Positions 44,248 through 53,177 are shown, counted from the first letter of the stretch. The stretch: DNA of 64,000 nt from Fibrella arboris (GCF_041321095.1 NZ_JBGGWE010000019.1:50282-114281); one strand, 5' to 3'. The notes: generated from the sequence alone by a model not told the origin. Numbers and translations: made by a program.

Positions 44248-46527
44248 ATGCGGAATAAGCCCTATAACAGCCCGGACTACTGGCAGCCTTTTACCAAACT
44301 AGCCGATACCTCGCAGTGGGTAGCGGGACTTGACACGCAACTAACTCAGGCTACCGATCGAACCGACGTGCCACTCGCCACGCAGGGAACGCTACAGGTC
44401 TGTTTGACAGCCAATTCGTTCTGGCTACTTCACCAGGCCATGCCCTCGGGCTGGCTGGCCATACGCACCTGTTTTGACCCGCAGACACTACAGGGCTACA
44501 AAGTCAGAAAACAGAAAGGCGCCGGCATAGAGTACGAGATACAGGGATCGCTGGGTACGTTCCGGGTCAGCCTCGCACTGGCCAACAACAACCCGTCGCT
44601 GCTGCATTACACCACCTGGTTGAAACCCGCCCAGTCGTTTACTATTCAGGCACTCCCGCGCGACCTGTATGTGCTGGACGAGACCTTTAGCCCGGCCACC
44701 ACGGAGGGTATGGTTTATGTGACGCAGAATGGTCCAACGTCGGGGCTCGTTTACCTGTCGGTGGTGAAGCCGATGGCCGGTTCACTGCTCTATTTCCAGA
44801 ATTTCACCGCCCTCAACGACTATTGCCAGCTTACGAAAACAGAACCATCTGACACGGTAAGTACCCAATGGCCGGAAATCGGCTTCGCGCTGCCTACATC
44901 CGAACAGCCATTACCAGCCGGGCAGGAAATCTGTTTGTCGGACGCCTTCATTTGCCTGATCGACTCGGTGCCGCAGAGCGAATTTGAGGCTTCTGACCAG
45001 TTTTTGGCGGCCATGGCCTCGATCTATACGCAGCTTCCTAAAACGGATACGGCCTATTACAATTGGCCCAAAGCCGCCGAACGAACCATCGAGGCACTGA
45101 CCGAATCGCCCAACTGCGGGCGCATTATCCAACGCCAGTATTACCTCAACGCCTACGTCGACGCAATGAATAAACCGCCCGAAAGTATGGTTCAACTGGC
45201 CATTCTGGTGCCGCTCTGGGAGTATCAGGAATGGCTGGGGAAACCGGTGCCGCTGGCCGATAGCCTCAAACAAAACATACCCACTTTTTACGACGCCAGG
45301 CAGGAGGTCATCATGCGCTGGCTCCCCGCAGGTACGTTTACGGAAGACAACCGCAGCGAAGAGCAGGACCCCAACAAAATAGACTCGTGGTACCTGCTTC
45401 ATACGCTGATGAACCTGGGCAGGCTGGCTGAAATGGGCAACCTGGAGGCGAAAGACCTGCTGTTCAACTCACTTGAGTTTGTGATCAGGGCGGCTCACCA
45501 TTTCGGCTACAACTGGCCTGTCTTTTACGATATCCACACGCTGGAAGTCATTAAAGCCGAAACGGCCGAAGGAAAGGGCGGCGAACTGGATGTGGCCGGT
45601 CTCTACACCCATGTGATGCTTCAGGCGTATGAACTGACGAAAGATCCACGCTACCTGGACGAAGCGACAACCTCTGCCGAACGGCTTCGGGGCAAAGGCT
45701 TTGAATTACTTTACCAGACGAATATCACCATCATGAGTTCGCTTACGCTGGCGAAACTCTGGAAACTCACGGGCAACCGCCTCTACTTCGACCTCAGCCG
45801 CCTGAGCATCGCCAACGTCATTGCCCGTATGTGGGTGTGGGAATGCAATTTCGGGTTTGGCCAGTCGATCAGCACGTTCATGGGCGTGGCACCACTGAAA
45901 AATGCGCCCTACCTGGCTGCCTACGAAGAAGCCGAAATTATGGCCACGATGCTCAGTTATTTAAAGGAAGTAGGCCAGGACGTACCTGACCCTGTTCGGC
46001 TTTTCTACTCTGAATACATGAAGTATCTGTTGCACCGGGGCCGTTATTACTACCCCGCCGAATTACCGGTCGACATGGTCTGTCAGGAACCGCGTGAAGG
46101 GCGGATTATTCGGGCGCTACCTATTCCGCTGGAAGACATCTCGACGGGCTGGAAACAGGCGGGAGCGGTTGGCCAGGAGGTGTATGGTGGTGCGCTGGCC
46201 TATATCATGACCACCTATGCCTACAAACGCTTTGAGCAGGTGCCCGTCATTATCTTCTCAGACTATCCCATCTACCATGCTGACTATCAGGGAGAAGACA
46301 AGAACGCTGGGTACGTTGTCATCCGCCTGGCAGGTACGGCCGATTACCAGTGTCGGGTTCGCTTGCTGGCTAAGGGCCGGGAACTGCCCCAGGTTCAGCT
46401 CATCGATGAAGACGACGCCGACAACCAGCCCATCAAACCACTCGAAGAAACCAAACAGTATCAGGACTATCGGGTTCAGGGCAACAAGCGCCTGCGGGTC
46501 GAATGGAGTCGGCCGAGGCAGGCGTAG
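44248..46527 (+). CDS. Uncharacterised 759-residue protein with a likely alpha/alpha-toroid domain
   Basis: No signal peptide or membrane segment. The N-terminal third (to about 250) is beta-rich (LQVCLTANSFWLLHQ, FRVSLALANN, LVYLSVVKPMAG). The centre (about 265-600) is helical with paired helices typical of (alpha/alpha)6 toroid sugar-acting enzymes: WYLLHTLMNLGRLAEMG, LYTHVMLQAYELTKDPRYLDEA, SLTLAKLWKLTGNRLYFDLS. A beta tail closes it. Acidic residues are plentiful but I cannot pick catalytic ones. Possible glycoside hydrolase, lyase or epimerase; not identified. Confidence 0.7.
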   Translation: MRNKPYNSPDYWQPFTKLADTSQWVAGLDTQLTQATDRTDVPLATQGTLQVCLTANSFWLLHQAMPSGWLAIRTCFDPQTLQGYKVRKQKGAGIEYEIQGSLGTFRVSLALANNNPSLLHYTTWLKPAQSFTIQALPRDLYVLDETFSPATTEGMVYVTQNGPTSGLVYLSVVKPMAGSLLYFQNFTALNDYCQLTKTEPSDTVSTQWPEIGFALPTSEQPLPAGQEICLSDAFICLIDSVPQSEFEASDQFLAAMASIYTQLPKTDTAYYNWPKAAERTIEALTESPNCGRIIQRQYYLNAYVDAMNKPPESMVQLAILVPLWEYQEWLGKPVPLADSLKQNIPTFYDARQEVIMRWLPAGTFTEDNRSEEQDPNKIDSWYLLHTLMNLGRLAEMGNLEAKDLLFNSLEFVIRAAHHFGYNWPVFYDIHTLEVIKAETAEGKGGELDVAGLYTHVMLQAYELTKDPRYLDEATTSAERLRGKGFELLYQTNITIMSSLTLAKLWKLTGNRLYFDLSRLSIANVIARMWVWECNFGFGQSISTFMGVAPLKNAPYLAAYEEAEIMATMLSYLKEVGQDVPDPVRLFYSEYMKYLLHRGRYYYPAELPVDMVCQEPREGRIIRALPIPLEDISTGWKQAGAVGQEVYGGALAYIMTTYAYKRFEQVPVIIFSDYPIYHADYQGEDKNAGYVVIRLAGTADYQCRVRLLAKGRELPQVQLIDEDDADNQPIKPLEETKQYQDYRVQGNKRLRVEWSRPRQA

Positions 46528-46556
46528 TCAGACTAGCCAGGAAGCTGTTTACGCAG

Positions 46557-46602
46557 AACGAGGTATGCCATACGCCAGACTGGCCGTATACCATACCTCG
46601 TT
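46557..46602. terminator. 18-bp hairpin between convergent genes
   Basis: Arms aacgaggtatgccatacg (46557-46574) and cgtataccatacctcgtt (46585-46602) pair with two or three mismatches; A/T bases follow on the right. Located 30 bp after the stop of the 759-residue gene. Confidence 0.6.
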
Positions 46603-46681
46603 AAAATAAATACTTGTGCGTAAGTTGCTTCGTGCGGTGTGGCTTCGCGCTACAGCGACAACACAAGCACGTTAATCACCG

Positions 46682-48628
46682 CTACCCCTTCCAGCGCACG
46701 AAGGCCTCCATGGCTTCGTATTCGGCCAGGCCGAGGCGGTTGTAGAGGCCAGCCGTGGCGCGGTTACGCTCTTCGGCCCGTTGCCAGAACTCCCGTGAGT
46801 CGGTACCCTGGTACACCACGCCGTCTTTCTGCGACTGGTGCTTGAAGATGCCAAGCCGCTTTTTCGTCACCTGGTCGGGCGACATGGGTACGGCCATTTC
46901 AATTTCGTGAATATCCCACTCGGCCCAGGCACCCCGGTAGAGCCAGACCCAGCAGTCTTTCATGAAGTTCTTGTGCGACAGGCGCTTAACGGCCTCCAGC
47001 ACCGCATCCAGACAAACCTTGTGCGTTCCGTGCGGATCGGCCAGGTCACCGGCAGCGTAGATCTGATGGGGCTTGATGGTCTCGATCAACTCCATCGTGA
47101 TACGGATGTCTTCTTCGCTGAGCGGCTTCTTCTCGACCTTGCCCGTTTCGTAGAACGGCAGGTTCATGAAGTGCGCGTGCTCAACCGGAATACCCACGAA
47201 CCGGCAGGTCGACTTGGCCTCACCCATGCGGATCAGCCCCTTCACCTGACGTACCTCGTCGGTATCCATTTCGGAATCTTTCTTGGTTCGCAGATACGCG
47301 GCTGCATCCTGGAAAATACGCGTAGCGTCGGGGCTCTTGATACCGAATCGGGTATTGAAATCGACCACATAATCGGCGAACCGCAGGGCTTCGTCATCGG
47401 CTACGGCAATGTTACCAGAAGTCTGGTACCCCACGTGTACTTCGTGCCCCTGATCGACCAGCCGCTGGAACGTGCCGCCCATCGAGATGATGTCATCATC
47501 GGGGTGCGGGCTGAACAGCAGACAACGCTTTTGGGCAGGCAAGGCGCGTTCGGGCCGGTTGGTGTCATCCGCGTTGGGTTTGCCCCCGGGCCAGCCCGTA
47601 ATGGTGTGCTGAAGCTGATTAAACACGTCGATGTTGATATCGTAGGCTTGTCCGTACTGCGCCAGCAGGTCACTCACCCCGTTATCGTTGTAATCGCGGT
47701 CGGTCAGTTTCAGGATCGGTTTCTCGAGCGTCAACGACAGGTACGTTACCGCCTTCTTCTTCATCGGATTATCCCACACCACCGAATCGACCAGCCAGGG
47801 CGTTTTCATCCGGGTCAACTCCGACGCAGCGGCGGTATCAATAACGAACAGCGCGTTCGGATGCGTTTGCAGGTACGAGGCCGGGTTGGTTTCCGTTACC
47901 GTGCCTTCTACCGCGCCCCGAATAACCGGTGCTTTGCGTTCACCCCAGGCCAGCAGCACCACCCGTTTGGCCGCCAGAATACTGGCAACGCCCATTGTGA
48001 TGGCTTTGCGCGGGGTACGTGATAACCCGCCAAAATCCACCGATGCAGCGGCCCGCGTCGAGTGGTCAAGCATCATCAGGCGGGTGTGTGAGTTGACGAG
48101 TGAGCCCGGTTCGTTGAACCCGATATGCCCGTTGCCACCGATCCCCAGCAACTGAAAGTCCAGCCCGCCCGCCTCGGCAATCTGCTGATCATACTGTTTG
48201 GCAAATTCAGCCACCTTGTCGGCGCGTAGTGTTCCGTCGGGTACGTGGTAGTTTCCTTCGGGAATATCGACGTGATCGAACAGCTGCTCCCGCATGAAGC
48301 GCCAGTAGCTTTGCAGCGAGTCGGGCTCCATCGGGAAATATTCGTCGAGATTAAACGACACCACGTTATGAAAGCTTAGTCCTTCTTCCCGGTGCATCCG
48401 AATCAGTTCGGCATACACGGTTTTAGGCGAAGAGCCCGTGGCAAGACCCAGGATACAGGGCTTCTTTTCTTTCTGTTTCTGACGAATCAGATCAGCAATT
48501 TCGTGCGCTACAGCCCGGGAAGCGGCTTTGGCATCAGCGTAAATGTGAGTGGGAATCTTCTCATAAGTAATAGCTGACTGAACAGGGCCACTAAACGCGG
48601 CGTCAGGTAGAACAGGTTCTGCAAGCAT
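46682..48628 (-). CDS. nagB: Glucosamine-6-phosphate deaminase fused to a PIG-L/LmbE-type deacetylase domain
   Basis: 648 residues. Residues about 25-290 are NagB: GLATGSSPKTVYAELIR (61-77), FNLDEYFPM with Asp95/Glu96, and LGIGGNGHIGFNEPGS (161-176). Residues about 365-640 are a PIG-L/LmbE domain with the zinc motif SPHPDDD (His375, Asp377, Asp378) and ADPHGTHKV. NagB turns glucosamine-6-phosphate into fructose-6-phosphate and ammonia; the second domain would deacetylate an N-acetyl sugar or similar. This fusion is known in Bacteroidota but the substrate of the second domain is not established. Confidence 0.92.
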   Translation of the reverse strand: MLAEPVLPDAAFSGPVQSAITYEKIPTHIYADAKAASRAVAHEIADLIRQKQKEKKPCILGLATGSSPKTVYAELIRMHREEGLSFHNVVSFNLDEYFPMEPDSLQSYWRFMREQLFDHVDIPEGNYHVPDGTLRADKVAEFAKQYDQQIAEAGGLDFQLLGIGGNGHIGFNEPGSLVNSHTRLMMLDHSTRAAASVDFGGLSRTPRKAITMGVASILAAKRVVLLAWGERKAPVIRGAVEGTVTETNPASYLQTHPNALFVIDTAAASELTRMKTPWLVDSVVWDNPMKKKAVTYLSLTLEKPILKLTDRDYNDNGVSDLLAQYGQAYDINIDVFNQLQHTITGWPGGKPNADDTNRPERALPAQKRCLLFSPHPDDDIISMGGTFQRLVDQGHEVHVGYQTSGNIAVADDEALRFADYVVDFNTRFGIKSPDATRIFQDAAAYLRTKKDSEMDTDEVRQVKGLIRMGEAKSTCRFVGIPVEHAHFMNLPFYETGKVEKKPLSEEDIRITMELIETIKPHQIYAAGDLADPHGTHKVCLDAVLEAVKRLSHKNFMKDCWVWLYRGAWAEWDIHEIEMAVPMSPDQVTKKRLGIFKHQSQKDGVVYQGTDSREFWQRAEERNRATAGLYNRLGLAEYEAMEAFVRWKG

Positions 48629-48697
48629 ACGTTGACCAGCAATTAGGATGGAGCAGCAAAGGTAAACAATCAGTTAGGAGTGACTAGTTTTCACCCA

Positions 48698-48781
48698 TCA
48701 ATTATCAATACTCCATGAGCAAAGGCGCCGCTAGAATGCGTTTCTCAGCGGCGCCTTTGCTCATGGAGTATTGATAATTGA
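48698..48781. repeat. Perfect 35-bp inverted repeat
   Basis: Arms 48698-48732 and 48747-48781 are exact complements with a 14-base loop; the stem includes aaaggcgccgct / agcggcgccttt. The right end is four bases from the stop codon of the oxidoreductase gene, so it forms the 3' end of that transcript and lies before nagB's start. Confidence 0.92.
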
Positions 48782-48785
48782 TCAG

Positions 48786-49904
48786 TTAGTTCCGGGCCAT
48801 CTGGTCGGCAGCAAAAGCCGTTTCCAGGCTAGTCAGGCCGTTTTCTTCCGATATGATCCGGTGAACGCCGGGCTCCTGTATAGCCGCCACCTGATCGCGG
48901 AACATGAGCCGTACTAATTCGCTGTAACGGTGCTGCTTCTCGATCTCGAAACCAAATTTCAGTTCGATCTGCTGGTAGGCGTGGAAGGTCTTATGCCGTC
49001 CGCCGATGGGTTTCGATGAATCGATGTTGGCCGTGACGTTGAGCTGAGCGCCGGGGAAAAGGTCCATCAGGGCCTTTGTGGTGGCTTCATCGGCCACGCA
49101 GCGCAGCACCAGTCGCGTAGGCACCCATTCGTGCAGCGTGATGTCGCCGCGCTCGAAAACGAGCCGCATTTCCTGCCGGTCCATCCGCCCCGTTTGGGTG
49201 AACCCGTGGTAAAAATTAACAAACTGGTAACTGCTCTGCTCAGAACCATAGCGCACCGTTGCCTGCACCTGGTCTTCAATGTCGTGGCTATTGGGTCGTT
49301 TCGAGACCTGCGACGCTACCACTTCACCTTCGCCCAGCCAACCGGCAAAGAGATCGAAAAAGTGAACGGCATGTTCGATAAAAATACCACCCGATTTACG
49401 GCGGTCCCAGAACCAGTGTTCGGGGCTAAGGCCTTCATCGCCTGCGTAATTCTCGAAATAACCGTGCAGGAAATCGCCCAGTAATTTGTCGTCGATCAGC
49501 TTTTTTACGCGGGCAAACAGCGGATTGTAGCGTTGCATCAGGTTCGTGACCATGAGCAGGCCTTTTTCCTTTGCTTTGGCCAGCATCTGTTTACCCTGTT
49601 CAGGATCTGTTGCCAGCGGTTTCTCGCAGATGACATGCTTGCCCGCGTCCAGCGCCAGCATCGCCTGGTCGAAATGCATGAAGGGTGGCGTAGCAATGTA
49701 TACAATGTCAACGTCGGGGTGCTGCACCAGCTCATCGAGGGTGGCAAGTTGTTCGGCGCCAAACCGTTCGGCCGTGCGGATCGCTTCTTCGCGCTTCGAT
49801 CCGGCAATGGCCACCAGCCGCGTATTGGGGTGTTGTAAAAATTGCTGAACGGCAAAGAGGCCAAAGCCACCCATACCGATCACGCCGATTCCAAGTTGTT
49901 TCAT
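48786..49904 (-). CDS. Gfo/Idh/MocA-family oxidoreductase
   Basis: 372 residues. The N-terminal Rossmann motif is GVIGMGGFGLFAVQQF (7-22); the family signature DIVYIATPPFMHFDQAMLALDAGKHVICEKPLA (about 66-98) contains the EKP lysine. The C-terminal half has the GFO_IDH_MocA alpha/beta domain (GGIFIEHAVHFFDLFAGWLGE, with the catalytic-type His). It oxidises or reduces a sugar, inositol or derivative with NAD(P). It runs in the same direction as nagB, separated by the 35-bp palindrome. Substrate unknown. Confidence 0.9.
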   Translation of the reverse strand: MKQLGIGVIGMGGFGLFAVQQFLQHPNTRLVAIAGSKREEAIRTAERFGAEQLATLDELVQHPDVDIVYIATPPFMHFDQAMLALDAGKHVICEKPLATDPEQGKQMLAKAKEKGLLMVTNLMQRYNPLFARVKKLIDDKLLGDFLHGYFENYAGDEGLSPEHWFWDRRKSGGIFIEHAVHFFDLFAGWLGEGEVVASQVSKRPNSHDIEDQVQATVRYGSEQSSYQFVNFYHGFTQTGRMDRQEMRLVFERGDITLHEWVPTRLVLRCVADEATTKALMDLFPGAQLNVTANIDSSKPIGGRHKTFHAYQQIELKFGFEIEKQHRYSELVRLMFRDQVAAIQEPGVHRIISEENGLTSLETAFAADQMARN

Positions 49905-49968
49905 AACAGACAGGTTGTATCACTGCGCCTACTAAGCACCTCTGTCTAACCCGAAATGGCGGAAGGCT

Positions 49969-50066
49969 GTTTACTGTTTTCAGTTTACTGTCTTCTGTTG
50001 CGCTGCAACACCACCATCTGGCTCCTTAGCAGCGCAACGGAAGACAGTAAACTGAAAACAGTAAAC
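49969..50066. repeat. 38-bp inverted repeat, related to the element at the right edge of the window
   Basis: Arms 49969-50006 and 50029-50066 pair with one mismatch. Each arm has a tandem part (tttactgttttcagtttactg) and a ttctgttgcgctgc part. The latter, with ccttagcagcgcaac, recurs at 63949-64000. It ends one base before the stop codon of the exonuclease gene, so it is that gene's 3' stem. Confidence 0.9.
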
Positions 50067-50609
50067 TTATAAAATCATCGCCGGCTTTGGGCGGGGAATA
50101 TGCCCGTGACGGTCGTGGCGAAGCAGCATTTCGAAGAGTTTGACGGTGGCGGCGGCATCGCCGTAGGCCCGGTGCCGTCCCTGAAGCGGAATCTCGAGCG
50201 AACGGCACAATTTACCAAGACTGTACGACGGGTAACCCGGCAGTATTTTGCGGCTCAGGCGCACGGTGCAGAGTGTCCGGCGCAGAAACTCCCGGTCGAC
50301 CCAGTTCATTTCCTTTTGCAGAAAGCCAAAATCGAACAGCACGTTATGGGCCACGAAAATGGCGCCTTCGGTGATCTCATGGACCCGGTCGGCTACCTGA
50401 TCAAAAGTTGGGGCATCGGCCACCATCTCATCGGTGATGCGGGTTAACTGGCTAATAAACGGTGGAATGGGATGACCCGGGTTGAGCAGCGTCTGAAACT
50501 CGTCGACGATCTGGTGCCCGTCGTGACGAATCAGGGCTATTTCAGTAAGGCGAGAGGGGCCTTTCACGCCCCCGGTCGTTTCAACGTCGACGATACAATA
50601 CACGTACAA
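50067..50609 (-). CDS. DEDDh-type 3'-5' exonuclease (DnaQ/epsilon-like)
   Basis: 180 residues. Exo I is CIVDVETTGG with Asp8 and Glu10; Exo II is FVAHNVLFDFGFL with Asp about 93; Exo III is HRAYGDAAAT (His and Asp), the DEDDh set. It degrades single-stranded DNA or RNA ends in the cytoplasm and may act in proofreading or repair. The start is TTG at 50609 (or GTG two codons later); no ATG is available before an in-frame stop. Divergent from aroE. Confidence 0.88.
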   Translation of the reverse strand: MYVYCIVDVETTGGVKGPSRLTEIALIRHDGHQIVDEFQTLLNPGHPIPPFISQLTRITDEMVADAPTFDQVADRVHEITEGAIFVAHNVLFDFGFLQKEMNWVDREFLRRTLCTVRLSRKILPGYPSYSLGKLCRSLEIPLQGRHRAYGDAAATVKLFEMLLRHDRHGHIPRPKPAMIL

Positions 50610-50733
50610 AGAGCGTGGTTATTAACGGGCCACCAGCAGGCCGAATGGTTTACTAAAGATACAGGGACCGGGGCAATCTAACAAACGCCAATGACAAACC
50701 GGTCATTTGCTCAAGCGCATCGATCATTGCCAT

Positions 50734-50741
50734 TACCTTTG
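50734..50741 (+). promoter_or_regulatory. Candidate -7 promoter word of aroE
   Basis: TACCTTTG fits TAnnTTTG and ends only five bases before the aroE ATG, which would make the mRNA nearly leaderless. A TTTG at 50706-50709 is 24 bases upstream, slightly too far for an ideal -33, so this is tentative. Confidence 0.35.
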
Positions 50742-50746
50742 CGGGC

Positions 50747-51517
50747 ATGACACGCTACGGACTCATCGGGCATCCGCTCACTCATTCGTTCTCCCAAACG
50801 TACTTCACCGAGAAGTTTACCCGCGAAGGTATTACAAATGCCCGCTACGATTTGTTCGATATGCCTGACGTTCAGGTAGCATTACCGGAATTACTTAAGC
50901 TGCCCGGTCTGCGTGGCCTGAACGTGACCATTCCCCACAAGACCCACGTATTGCCTTTTCTCGACCGCCTCGACGCGTCTGCCGAGAAGGTTGGGGCGGT
51001 GAATGTGATCCGCCTCGAAGCTGACGGCACCAAAACGGGCTTCAACTCCGATTATTACGGTTTCCGACAATCGTTGACAGACTGGGTTGGCGATACGGTT
51101 CGCGAGCAGTCAGACGACCCGGATGTGCTGTCGATCCTGCCTGCCAACGCGCTGGTGCTGGGCACGGGTGGCGCCTCCAAAGCCGTTGTAGCCGCCCTGA
51201 TCGACCTGGGCATCGCGTATAAAATGGTGTCGCGCACCCCTTCGCCCGGCGGCCTGACCTATGCCGACGTACCCGCGGTCATTGCTGACTATCAACTCCT
51301 TATCAATTGTTCACCGGTAGGTACGTTCCCCAATGTGGCCGCCGCCCCTGAGCTACCTTACGACCAGTTGACGAATGAGCACTGGCTCTACGATCTGGTG
51401 TACAACCCCGCCGAAACAGAGTTTATGCGCCGGGGACGTCAGCAAGGCGCCACCGTCATGAACGGTTATCAGATGCTGGTGCTACAAGCCGAAAAGGCCT
51501 GGTCAATTTGGCAGTAG
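50747..51517 (+). CDS. aroE: Shikimate dehydrogenase
   Basis: 256 residues, a little shorter than the E. coli enzyme. It reduces 3-dehydroshikimate to shikimate with NADPH in aromatic amino acid synthesis. Seen: GLIGHPLTHSFSQTYF (substrate-binding serines), LNVTIPHKTHVLPFLD with catalytic Lys65, GAVNVI, NSDYYGF with its Asp, and the NADP motif VLGTGGASKAVVAAL. The C-terminus GYQMLVLQAEKAWSIW is typical. A heptad-repeat hairpin follows the stop codon. Confidence 0.96.
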   Translation: MTRYGLIGHPLTHSFSQTYFTEKFTREGITNARYDLFDMPDVQVALPELLKLPGLRGLNVTIPHKTHVLPFLDRLDASAEKVGAVNVIRLEADGTKTGFNSDYYGFRQSLTDWVGDTVREQSDDPDVLSILPANALVLGTGGASKAVVAALIDLGIAYKMVSRTPSPGGLTYADVPAVIADYQLLINCSPVGTFPNVAAAPELPYDQLTNEHWLYDLVYNPAETEFMRRGRQQGATVMNGYQMLVLQAEKAWSIWQ

Positions 51518-51527
51518 GAAGTGCTTA

Positions 51528-51680
51528 GTTTCAGGTTTCAGGTTTAAAGTTTCAGGTTTCAGGTTTCAAGTTTCAAGTAGCGTCGCTAGTTAGCGCTTCG
51601 TATCCATGCAACGCCACTTGAAACTTGAAACCTGAAACCTGAAACTTGAAACTTGAAACCTGAAACTTGAAACCTGAAAC
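51528..51680. repeat. Inverted array of 7-bp repeats
   Basis: The left arm (51528-51577) is seven heptads of gtttcag/gtttcaa type; the right arm (about 51616-51680) is their complement, tgaaacc/tgaaact. They would form a stem of about 50 bp around a 38-base loop that has a small palindrome of its own. It lies between aroE and the next gene and ends six bases before that gene's ATG. Confidence 0.92.
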
Positions 51681-51686
51681 TAAAAA

Positions 51687-51971
51687 ATGTCTCTTCTCGT
51701 ATTTGCCACTATCACCGCCAAACCTGGTTTGGGTGCCCAGCTTAAAGCTGCTTTTCTCGATCTTATTCCGCAGGTACGGGCCGAAGCCGCCTGCCAGCTG
51801 TACGAGCTGTACGTTAGCACAGATAATCCAGACCAGCTCATCATGCACGAACTGTGGGACGATGAAGCCGGGCTGGCCGCGCACGCCGCCATGCCGCATA
51901 TGGACACGTTCAAACAACAATTTGGTAGCCTGATGGCTGGCCCAGCTGTGCTGACGTCTGTTCAACGCTAA
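51687..51971 (+). CDS. ABM-domain (antibiotic biosynthesis monooxygenase-like) protein
   Basis: 94 residues with the dimeric alpha/beta-barrel ABM pattern: LLVFATITAKPGLGAQL, LYELYVSTDNPDQLIMHELWDDEAGLAAH and FKQQFGSLM. Relatives include quinol monooxygenases (YgiN) and small haem-degrading enzymes. It is 15 bp upstream of nagA, so the two are probably co-transcribed, although no metabolic link is clear. The specific reaction is not known. Confidence 0.82.
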   Translation: MSLLVFATITAKPGLGAQLKAAFLDLIPQVRAEAACQLYELYVSTDNPDQLIMHELWDDEAGLAAHAAMPHMDTFKQQFGSLMAGPAVLTSVQR

Positions 51972-51986
51972 GCGACTCACTACCGT

Positions 51987-53177
51987 ATGTTATTCATCAA
52001 CGCCACCGTTTTTACCGGCGATTCATTTCTGCCACACACCAGCGTCCGGGTCGAAAACGGCCATATCGAAGCCATTGGGCCTGATTTGCCGCCAGGAAAC
52101 GACGCCGACATCATTGACCTGCAGGGCGATTACCTGGTGCCGGGCCTGATTGATCTGCAACTCTACGGCGGAGCAACAGAATTTCTGAACGCTGCCCCTA
52201 CGCCCGAAACCGTTCGGCACATCTGGAAAAGCCACGCGCTCAACGGCACCACGACGCTGTTACCGACACTGCATTCGACCCACCTGGCCGAGATGCAACA
52301 GGCCATGTCGGCAGTGCGGGTGGTGCGCGATGAAATGCCGCTGAACGTACCCGGCATTCACCTGGAAGGGCCTTATTTCAACCCCGTGAAGAAGGGGGCA
52401 CATCGGGAGAAGTATGTGCGGGTTCCGGCCGAAGGTGAACTGGAAACCCTTTTCAGCCACCATGCCGATGCCATCAGCATTCTGACGCTGGCTCCCGAAA
52501 GGCTGTCACCAGAGCAACTGACGTTGCTGTATGGCTTGGCGAAGGCATCAGGTACGTTGCTGTCGCTGGGGCACAGCAATGCCACGTATCAGCAGGCGAT
52601 GGATGCCTTTGGCGATGGTGCCGACACCGATCGCTGTCTGCTCGCCACGCACCTGTACAACGCCATGCGGGGCTTTGAAAGCCGCGAGCCCGGCACGGTT
52701 GGTGCTATTTTTGACCACCCGACCGTGATCAGCAGTATGGTCACCGACGGCTACCACTGTGCTCCTGCGGCCATCCGCCTAGCCCACCGGCAGCTCGGGC
52801 CCGACCGACTATTCCTGATCTCCGACGCCCTGTTTGCCAATCCCCCCCGTGCTGAGTTTGCGCTGGAAACCTTCGTGGTTCATTTCGAACCCGGCACAGG
52901 CGAGCCCGGATCGCCCCTTCACGGACGGTACGTCAATGAACAGGGAACGCTGGCCGGAACAGCCATCACCGTGCTCGACTGTGTGCGCTTCTGCGTGCAG
53001 ACGGTAGGCTTGCCGCTGATTGATGCCCTCCGCATGGCGACCGTCACACCCGCCAATGTTATTGGCCTGGGTGATCAGATTGGTTGCCTTTCCCCTGGCT
53101 ACGTTGCCAATCTGGTTCGGCTCGATCAGGGATTGATGCAGCAGGGCGTTTGGGTAGCTGGTGAACTGCTGGTGTAG
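51987..53177 (+). CDS. nagA: N-acetylglucosamine-6-phosphate deacetylase
   Basis: 396 residues, an amidohydrolase removing acetate from GlcNAc-6-phosphate. It shows GDYLVPGLIDLQLYGG, GTTTLLPTLHSTH, HLEGPYFNPVKKGAH (with the metal-binding Glu), SLGHSNATY, ATHLYNAMRGFESREPG and FLISDALFA with its catalytic Asp. The product is the substrate of the NagB domain encoded at 46682-48628 on the other strand. It follows the ABM gene in a probable operon. Confidence 0.95.
   Translation: MLFINATVFTGDSFLPHTSVRVENGHIEAIGPDLPPGNDADIIDLQGDYLVPGLIDLQLYGGATEFLNAAPTPETVRHIWKSHALNGTTTLLPTLHSTHLAEMQQAMSAVRVVRDEMPLNVPGIHLEGPYFNPVKKGAHREKYVRVPAEGELETLFSHHADAISILTLAPERLSPEQLTLLYGLAKASGTLLSLGHSNATYQQAMDAFGDGADTDRCLLATHLYNAMRGFESREPGTVGAIFDHPTVISSMVTDGYHCAPAAIRLAHRQLGPDRLFLISDALFANPPRAEFALETFVVHFEPGTGEPGSPLHGRYVNEQGTLAGTAITVLDCVRFCVQTVGLPLIDALRMATVTPANVIGLGDQIGCLSPGYVANLVRLDQGLMQQGVWVAGELLV

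Noticed and set aside
46838..48022. 394-codon open frame antisense to nagB
   Set aside because: Shadow of the NagB-PIG-L fusion, no recognisable domain.
51528..51680. CRISPR-like array
   Set aside because: Units are 7 bp with no spacers and the two halves are inverted, so it is a heptad palindrome, not CRISPR; no cas gene is near.
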